NCBI GenBank assembly: GCA_947498595.1
Contig: CANMKX010000016.1
Location: forward strand, 48,056 to 112,055
Length of the DNA stretch: 64,000 nucleotides
Source: an uncultured Aquimarina sp.
GTDB lineage: Bacteria > Bacteroidota > Bacteroidia > Flavobacteriales > Flavobacteriaceae
Reading direction: 5' to 3'
The notes below the pieces were generated by a model that saw only the letters and a program-made list of their open reading frames with translations, did no database searches and was not told the origin of the DNA. Each line of letters starts with the position of its first letter. Within the stretch, counting starts at the first letter, position 1. Of this stretch, positions 58,509-64,000 are shown piece by piece. The translations under genes and the position numbers were made by a program.

Positions 58509-60005
58509 ATGAAAAAAATAAATAAAATATTTCTTTCTTTTTGCATTGTTGCAGCGGCTTTAACATCATGCCAAGATGCAATAGAGATTGATCAACCAGG
58601 ACGTTTGGGTGCTGAAAATGCATTTAGAAACGTATCTGATCTAGAATTAGGTATATTAGGAACTTATAACCTATTAGATAATACAGCTCAAATAGGATTT
58701 ACATCTGTTATTACTGATGAAGTAGGTATAGGGGTAGAAAATGGAGGACAAAGAGTTGGTTTATTTTCTCAGATAGTTAATGTAACTGATGGAGATGCTC
58801 AAAGTATTTGGGTAACTAATTATGCTGCAATTAATTCTGCAAACAGAATTATTGAAGCTGCTCAAACAATTACTCCTGACGCATCAGAACAAGAAGTTTA
58901 TGACAGCGTATTAGGGCAAGCTTATGCGATAAGAGCTTATGCTCACTTTCAATTATTATCATATTTCTCTACAGATTTAACTGATGATAATGCTTTAGGT
59001 GTAATTATGGTTGATTTCGTACCAGAAGTTAGTCAAACATTACCTAGAAATACTAATGGTGAAGTTTTCCAACTAATCACTAGTGATTTAGACCGTGCTG
59101 CAACTTTAGTTTCAGCTTCTGCTACAAATGTTACTTTTATTACAAGAAATTTTGTAACAGCATTAAGAGCTAGAATGGCTGCATATAGAGGTCAGTATAC
59201 ACAAGCAGATACATATGCATCTCAAGTATTAGCTAATGTTCCAATTGCAACTCGTAATCAATTTAGCTCTGTTTTTGCAGATAATTCAAATGCTGGAATT
59301 GTATTTAAATTAGAGAGAACTGTTAATGATTCGTACGATAACCAAGCAACTGCTGGTGGAGGAAGAGCTGGAACTCTATACTCTTTCGTAACTGCTCCAG
59401 TTGGAGGTGGTAACTTCTTAGAAATGGGAAGATCATTATTTAACGCTCTTAGTACAGATGATATCCGTTTTGATCGTTATGTAGATGATAGCTCTGTAAT
59501 AGATCCTAATTATGCTACAAGTGCAACATATTTGAATTCTGATTTATTAGCTATTGGAATATACGAAGGTTCTGAAGGAGTTAATTTAATGAATGACATA
59601 AAGATATTTAGAGCATCTGAAATGTTATTAATTAGAGCTGAAGCTTTAGCTAATTCTGGTAATATTAATGGTGCTTCAAATTCAACAGCAGCTTTAATTA
59701 AACAATTAAGAGACGCTAGATATGCAACAGCACAACCATTACCAACATATGCAAATGAAACTGAAGCTTTTGGAGATATTCTTGATGAAAGAAGATTAGA
59801 ATTAGCTTTCCAAGGACACAGATATCTTGATATTAAAAGATTAGGACAAAGAGGTAATAGATCTGTAGTTAGAGATCCACGTGATTGTGAAACAAATGGA
59901 GCTTGTACATTAGAATCTACATCTCATTTATTTACAATGCCAATACCACAGGTTGAACTTAATGCTAACTCAGTTATCAGAGCTCAACAAAACCCTGGTT
60001 ATTAA
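58509..60005 (+). CDS. SusD/RagB-type nutrient-binding lipoprotein (second pair)
   Basis: The 498-residue lipoprotein has lipobox ALTSC (Cys21). Typical RagB/SusD features are AFRNVSDLELGILGTYN, the helical repeats AYAIRAYAHFQLL and EMLLIRAEALA, and the C-terminal DERRLELAFQGHRYLDIKR motif. It belongs to a different SusD subfamily from the first pair. It should form the lid of the SusC channel encoded upstream. Confidence 0.94.
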   Translation: MKKINKIFLSFCIVAAALTSCQDAIEIDQPGRLGAENAFRNVSDLELGILGTYNLLDNTAQIGFTSVITDEVGIGVENGGQRVGLFSQIVNVTDGDAQSIWVTNYAAINSANRIIEAAQTITPDASEQEVYDSVLGQAYAIRAYAHFQLLSYFSTDLTDDNALGVIMVDFVPEVSQTLPRNTNGEVFQLITSDLDRAATLVSASATNVTFITRNFVTALRARMAAYRGQYTQADTYASQVLANVPIATRNQFSSVFADNSNAGIVFKLERTVNDSYDNQATAGGGRAGTLYSFVTAPVGGGNFLEMGRSLFNALSTDDIRFDRYVDDSSVIDPNYATSATYLNSDLLAIGIYEGSEGVNLMNDIKIFRASEMLLIRAEALANSGNINGASNSTAALIKQLRDARYATAQPLPTYANETEAFGDILDERRLELAFQGHRYLDIKRLGQRGNRSVVRDPRDCETNGACTLESTSHLFTMPIPQVELNANSVIRAQQNPGY

Positions 60006-60021
60006 CTAAAACCCTAAGAAC

Positions 60022-60843
60022 ATGAAAACAATTAAATATATTTTTTTATCAATCATTTCAATCTCTTTTTTATCTTCTTGTGATAAAGGAGGTGATCCTG
60101 TAAACTTTGACGGACAAAATGGTCAAACACTAGTTTCTTTTGAAAGTTCAAATGCTGATTTAGCAATTCTTGTTGACGGAGAAGGTACTTTAGAGTTACC
60201 TATTAACATCACAACTAAGTCTTCATCAGAAAGAACTTTTACTGTTCAAGTAAATGAAGAGTCAACTACTGCAGATCCTAATTCATATAGTTTTGGTAAT
60301 ATTACTATTCCTGCAAATGAATATAATGGAACTCTAACTATAAATGGTACAGATGTTAACGTAGAAACATCTGCTGAAAGATTAACTCTTGATATAGTAG
60401 ATACTAATGATATTGTAACAACAAGTAATAGTTCTATAAATATTAATGTCTTTCAAATTTGTCCTGTTTCAGATACATCTTTTGTTGGTAATTATTTAAT
60501 CGAACAAACTACACCTTTTGTTGACGGACCAACATTATCTGATGGTTCTATAGTTGAATTAACTGGTTCTGGTACATCAAGAACGTTTATGACTGCGAAT
60601 TATCCTTCTTTTTGTGGTACATTAAGACCTTTTAACATCAACTTAGTTTGTAACGAAATTATCGTTCCAATTCAAAACAGTGGTTGTTCATGTAATGATG
60701 GGACAGGTTGGTTTACAGCTGCAACTACTCCTGGTACATTTGATGCAAATGATGATACTACATTTACAGTAACATTTACAGATGATACTAATAGTGATTG
60801 TGGAGCTCCTGTTCAAACATCCTATAGATTTACAAAGCAATAA
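60022..60843 (+). CDS. Surface lipoprotein of the second SusC/D operon, function unknown
   Basis: The 273-residue protein has lipobox FLSSC (Cys20). A beta-rich domain (about 40-145) with ADPNSYSFGNITIPANEYNGTLTING resembles Calx-beta-type or Ig folds. A Cys-containing C-terminal domain (about 150-273) has five or more cysteines (NSGCSCNDGTGWF). It lies 16 bases after susD, in the SusE/F position, so it may bind the same ligand on the surface. The family is not recognised. Confidence 0.65.
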   Translation: MKTIKYIFLSIISISFLSSCDKGGDPVNFDGQNGQTLVSFESSNADLAILVDGEGTLELPINITTKSSSERTFTVQVNEESTTADPNSYSFGNITIPANEYNGTLTINGTDVNVETSAERLTLDIVDTNDIVTTSNSSININVFQICPVSDTSFVGNYLIEQTTPFVDGPTLSDGSIVELTGSGTSRTFMTANYPSFCGTLRPFNINLVCNEIIVPIQNSGCSCNDGTGWFTAATTPGTFDANDDTTFTVTFTDDTNSDCGAPVQTSYRFTKQ

Positions 60844-60864
60844 GATATTTTTTAATATCTCAAT

Positions 60865-60905
60865 AAAAAAACAACTCATTGAAATTTCAATGGGTTGTTT
60901 TTTTT
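60865..60905 (+). terminator. Intrinsic terminator after the second SusC/D operon
   Basis: A stem of about 16 bp (AAACAACTCATTGAAA with TTTCAATGGGTTGTTT, one G-T pair) is followed by five more T. It ends only 19 bases before the rlmB ATG and overlaps its upstream region. Confidence 0.85.
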
Positions 60906-60910
60906 ATACT

Positions 60911-60918
60911 TATATTTG
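60911..60918 (+). promoter_or_regulatory. -7 element of rlmB, nearly leaderless
   Basis: TATATTTG matches TAnnTTTG exactly and ends five bases before the ATG at 60924. With the usual start about seven bases on, the mRNA would begin at or next to the start codon. No -33 box at the normal distance. Confidence 0.45.
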
Positions 60919-60923
60919 CGGCT

Positions 60924-61661
60924 ATGAAAAATGAGACTCTATTATTTGGGATACGAGCTATAATTGAAGCTATCAATTCTGGAAAAACCATTGATAAGCT
61001 TTTTATCCAAAAAGGACTTCAAGGAGATTTGGCTAAAGAGCTTATGAAATTAGTTAAATCCCATGGATTAACTGTTTCATACGTGCCTATAGAAAAGTTA
61101 AATAGAGTTACTAAAAAAAATCATCAAGGTGCTGTAGCCTACACCTCTCCTATTGATTTTCATAACCTAGAAGATCTTGTCCTAAAAACAATCGAATCAG
61201 GGAAGACACCTCTTTTTTTATTATTAGATCAACTATCTGATGTTAGAAACTTTGGGGCGATCATTAGAACTGCTGAATGTGTAGGTGTGGATGGAATTAT
61301 TATTCAGAAAAAAGGTGGCGCTCCTGTAAATGCTGATACAGTTAAGACTTCTGCTGGAGCTATTTTTAAGGTTCCTATTTGCAAAGTCGACCATATAAAA
61401 GATGCTTTATTTTACTTACAAGCTTCTGGTATTAATGTTGTTGCTGCAACTGAAAAAGCATCTCAATCATTGTATGATGTTGATTTAAAGTCACCAACTG
61501 CTATTGTCATGGGAAGCGAAGGAAAAGGTGTATCTCCTTCTGTACTAAAATTAGTTAACCAAAGTGCTAAATTACCCTTGTTGGGAGAAATAGCTTCTTT
61601 AAACGTTTCTGTAGCTTGTGGTGCTTTCTTATATGAGACTATTAGACAACGTTCGTTCTAA
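60924..61661 (+). CDS. rlmB: 23S rRNA/tRNA 2'-O-methyltransferase (TrmH/RlmB family)
   Basis: The 245-residue SPOUT methyltransferase has an N-terminal substrate-binding domain (1-80, NETLLFGIRAIIEAI). The trefoil-knot domain carries LDQLSDVRNFGAIIRTAECVG, IVMGSEGKGVS and the closing SLNVSVACGAFLYE. It likely methylates a guanosine of 23S rRNA. ATG 60924 is chosen: an earlier in-frame ATG (60879) lies inside the terminator hairpin of the operon upstream. Confidence 0.92.
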   Translation: MKNETLLFGIRAIIEAINSGKTIDKLFIQKGLQGDLAKELMKLVKSHGLTVSYVPIEKLNRVTKKNHQGAVAYTSPIDFHNLEDLVLKTIESGKTPLFLLLDQLSDVRNFGAIIRTAECVGVDGIIIQKKGGAPVNADTVKTSAGAIFKVPICKVDHIKDALFYLQASGINVVAATEKASQSLYDVDLKSPTAIVMGSEGKGVSPSVLKLVNQSAKLPLLGEIASLNVSVACGAFLYETIRQRSF

Positions 61662-61665
61662 CGTT

Positions 61666-62412
61666 TTACTCTTCTTCATATCTAATTTCAATATTTTCAT
61701 CACCTGTTGAATTCAGCATAAATTCATAAGGGTCAATTACGACTTGTTCTCTCTCTTCAATAAAATTACCATTCTCATCAAAATGTTTTAAAAATTCATC
61801 TTCTTCTTCATTATAATCATCTTCTTCCCATTCGTATTTCTTTTTTAATTGTATATTTCGTTTAAAGATTATTGCGAAAAGAGTTCCTACTAACAACCCA
61901 GATAAATGTCCTTCCCATGAAATTTCTTTTTCTATAGGCAAGATATACCACATCATACCTCCATAAATAAAAACAACTACAAAGGATAAAGCCATAAGTC
62001 TATAATATTTACTTAAAATTCCTTTAAAAAAAAGAAAACCAAATAACATGTAAATTACTCCACTCACTCCTATATGATTTGCTGGTCTACCTAAAATCCA
62101 TGTTAAAATACCAGTACATAAGATTCCCCACAAGAGAACTTTCCATGCATTTTTCTTATAAAAATAAAAAAGCGCTGTAGACAATAATAATAATGGTAGC
62201 GTATTACTCCATAAATGTTTCAAATTTGCATGAATTAAAGGAGAAAATATAACTCCTCTTATTCCTTTAATTGTTCTTGGGTATACTCCAAATTCATTAA
62301 ATGATATATCTAATCTAATTTCAATCCAAAACACAATCCAGATTAATAATACAAAAAGTAAAGGGTATCCTATTACACCATTCGTAAACAAAAAATCTTC
62401 TTTCTCTTTCAT
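61666..62412 (-). CDS. Rhomboid family intramembrane serine protease
   Basis: The 248-residue protein has six membrane helices. The catalytic serine is in GVSG (Ser117) and the histidine in WEGHLSG (His169); HANLKHLWSN supplies the oxyanion region. The C-terminal 50 residues are acidic and polar. It cleaves membrane proteins within the bilayer; the substrate is unknown. It is convergent with rlmB, only four bases apart, and divergent from rarA. Confidence 0.9.
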   Translation of the reverse strand: MKEKEDFLFTNGVIGYPLLFVLLIWIVFWIEIRLDISFNEFGVYPRTIKGIRGVIFSPLIHANLKHLWSNTLPLLLLSTALFYFYKKNAWKVLLWGILCTGILTWILGRPANHIGVSGVIYMLFGFLFFKGILSKYYRLMALSFVVVFIYGGMMWYILPIEKEISWEGHLSGLLVGTLFAIIFKRNIQLKKKYEWEEDDYNEEEDEFLKHFDENGNFIEEREQVVIDPYEFMLNSTGDENIEIRYEEE

Positions 62413-62532
62413 TAATTAAATCATTTATAAATATCCAGTCAAAATCCTATCCAAACTATAAAAACAAGTTGAAATGTCAGCTAAATCAATTTTCATGTAT
62501 ATAGAAACAAACCAAAAACGTATTTTTACAGC

Positions 62533-63810
62533 ATGAATCAACCTTTAGCAGAGCGCATACGTCCTACTTCTTTAGAAGAATACCTAAGTCAAAGTCACTT
62601 GATTGGAAATCAAGGTTCATTAACTCAGCAAATAAAACGTGGCATTATTCCATCGCTTATACTATGGGGTCCCCCAGGTGTTGGAAAAACCACCTTAGCT
62701 AATATAATAGCTTCGCAATCTGGTCGGCCATTTTATACATTAAGTGCTATAAACAGTGGTGTAAAAGAGGTTAGAGAAGTTATTGATAAAGCCAAACAAA
62801 GTGGTGGTTTATTTACTTCAAAGAACCCTATTCTTTTTATTGATGAGATACATCGTTTTAGCAAATCTCAACAAGATTCATTATTAGGAGCTGTAGAAAA
62901 AGGTTGGGTTACATTAGTTGGGGCAACTACTGAGAATCCGAGCTTTGAAGTTATTCCTGCATTGTTGTCAAGATGTCAAGTATATACACTCAATCCTTTT
63001 AGCAAGGAAGATTTAGAAAATTTATTAAAAAGAGCTTTAGAAAAAGATGAATTATTAAAATCAAAAAATATTACTCTTAAAGAAACGGAAGCTTTATTAA
63101 GGCTAAGCGGAGGTGATGCCAGAAAACTACTTAATATATTCGAGTTATTTATTAACAGCTTTGAAAGCAATTCAATTGTAATAACTAACGAAGAAGTACT
63201 TAATAAAGTTCAACAAAATACAGTTCGCTATGACAAAACTGGAGAGCAACATTATGATATAATTTCAGCTTTTATTAAATCTGTAAGAGGTAGTGATCCC
63301 AATGCTGCCGTATATTGGTTAGCTAGAATGATTGAAGGTGGTGAAGATTTAAAATTTTTAGCTAGACGTATGATCATTTTAGCTTCAGAAGATATTGGAA
63401 ATGCAAACCCTACGGCATTAATTATGGCTAATAATACATTTCAAGCTGTAACTACTGTAGGTTATCCAGAGGCTAGACTTATATTGAGTCAATGTGCAAT
63501 ATACTTAGCTACTTCAGCCAAAAGTAATTCTTCATATATGGCTATAAACAAAGCGCAACAACTCGTTAAACAAACTGGAGATTTATCTGTTCCTCTACAT
63601 ATAAGAAATGCTCCTACTAAGCTTATGAAAGAGTTAGGATACGGTCAAGATTACAAATATTCTCATGATTATGAAGGCAATTTTGTTTCTCAGGAGTTTT
63701 TACCGAAAGAAATTGAAAATACCAAATTATATGAACCTAGCAATAATCAAAGAGAAAATGTTTTTAGAACTTACCTGAAAAGGATTTGGAAAAATAAATA
63801 TAACTACTAA
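62533..63810 (+). CDS. rarA: Replication-associated recombination protein A (AAA+ ATPase)
   Basis: The 425-residue protein is related to clamp-loader ATPases and acts at stalled replication forks. It has LAERIRPTSLEEYLSQSHLIG, Walker A GPPGVGKTT, Walker B FIDEIHRF, sensor 1 GATTENPSFE and the arginine finger region ALLSRCQVY. A C-terminal tetramerization domain starts near 250 (GSDPNAAVYWLARMIEGGED). The stop codon lies inside a 28-bp inverted repeat. Confidence 0.96.
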   Translation: MNQPLAERIRPTSLEEYLSQSHLIGNQGSLTQQIKRGIIPSLILWGPPGVGKTTLANIIASQSGRPFYTLSAINSGVKEVREVIDKAKQSGGLFTSKNPILFIDEIHRFSKSQQDSLLGAVEKGWVTLVGATTENPSFEVIPALLSRCQVYTLNPFSKEDLENLLKRALEKDELLKSKNITLKETEALLRLSGGDARKLLNIFELFINSFESNSIVITNEEVLNKVQQNTVRYDKTGEQHYDIISAFIKSVRGSDPNAAVYWLARMIEGGEDLKFLARRMIILASEDIGNANPTALIMANNTFQAVTTVGYPEARLILSQCAIYLATSAKSNSSYMAINKAQQLVKQTGDLSVPLHIRNAPTKLMKELGYGQDYKYSHDYEGNFVSQEFLPKEIENTKLYEPSNNQRENVFRTYLKRIWKNKYNY

Positions 63811-63858
63811 AAAAAGAGCTTTTGAAATAATCAAAAGCTCTTTTTTTAGTAGTTATAT
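63798..63858. terminator. 28-bp perfect inverted repeat at the rarA stop, bidirectional terminator
   Basis: The left arm (63798-63825) and right arm (63831-63858) are exact reverse complements, separated by five bases. The arms include a GAGC/GCTC core with runs of A and T, so both strands end in a T-run. It covers the last codons and TAA of rarA. Confidence 0.88.
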
Positions 63859-63969
63859 GCCTCTAATAACCTGAATTCGATGTAAGAAATCTGATTTTAT
63901 AGTATAGAAAAAGCAGAATATTAAGTAAATTAAAGTACTGAATTTCAATCAACTAAAATTACTCTGCTT

Positions 63970-64000
63970 ATGATTTCTAAAGATAAAATTACTGAAATAT
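63970..64000 (+). mobile_element. Possible IS982-like transposase, first codons only
   Basis: The last 31 bases encode MISKDKITEI, cut by the window end. This resembles the start of IS982-family transposases in flavobacteria as I remember them. The upstream 110 bases contain no other gene, and a left end might lie near 63870. The evidence is ten residues only, so the call is tentative. Confidence 0.33.

Noticed and set aside
60879..60923. Hydrophobic N-terminal extension of the rRNA methyltransferase
   Set aside because: It starts inside the terminator hairpin, and the enzyme is cytoplasmic with a normal start at 60924.

Overview
The window is about one third G+C and carries the hallmarks of a Bacteroidota member of the family Flavobacteriaceae. 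These are two SusC/SusD outer-membrane uptake pairs, a type IX secretion (T9SS) C-terminal sorting domain, flavobacterial families such as DUF4293, a Rho factor with a long polar insert, and promoters of the TTTG-N19-TAnnTTTG type (perfect examples in front of rpsL and ffh). Shine-Dalgarno sequences are not obvious. Two genes (cdaA, truA) start with TTG and one (the YfcE-like phosphoesterase) with GTG. I cannot name the genus.

Layout. 1-4.9 kb: the end of folP, the diadenylate cyclase cdaA, a DUF3667-like membrane protein, a convergent ABC exporter, truA and a phosphoesterase. 4.9-9.1 kb: a compact five-gene minus-strand cluster of DUF4178 protein, DUF4247-like lipoprotein, duplicated DUF350 membrane protein, membrane-fused aminopropyltransferase (SpeE-like) and a very small SpeD. 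It sits between genes that are usually close together in flavobacteria and looks like an accessory module that links polyamine-type chemistry to the envelope. 9.2-13.9 kb: DUF4293 protein, rho, a lipoprotein MsrA and an SH3/coiled-coil secreted protein. 13.9-14.8 kb: non-coding, with the remains of a decayed gene. 14.8-22.9 kb: folD, ffh, argS, an Rrf2 regulator, ctlX, an arginase-family gene and citrate synthase, all on the minus strand.

23.1-28.6 kb: a two-gene surface unit. A 1536-residue protein has 14 Ig-like repeats in alternating A/B types and a duplicated dockerin-like C-terminus. It is followed 13 bp later by a small secreted protein that carries the T9SS tail and may hold a cohesin-like domain. 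28.8-31.4 kb: eno and carA. 31.6-48.6 kb: the complete str-S10-spc-alpha ribosomal superoperon, rpsL to rplQ, including secY, infA, rpoA, fusA and two short genes (rpmD, rpmJ). It is driven by a strong promoter before rpsL and contains two structured intergenic RNAs, before rpsD and before rplC.

48.7-64 kb: an Omp85-like barrel protein divergent from rpsL, two SusC/SusD operons (the second with a third lipoprotein gene) that share a nearly identical promoter region, rlmB, a rhomboid protease, rarA ending in a 28-bp perfect inverted repeat, and at the right edge the first codons of what may be an IS transposase.

No tRNA, rRNA or CRISPR array was seen. The strongest candidates for undescribed biology are the SpeD/SpeE/DUF350/DUF4247/DUF4178 cluster and the repeat-protein/T9SS-anchor pair.
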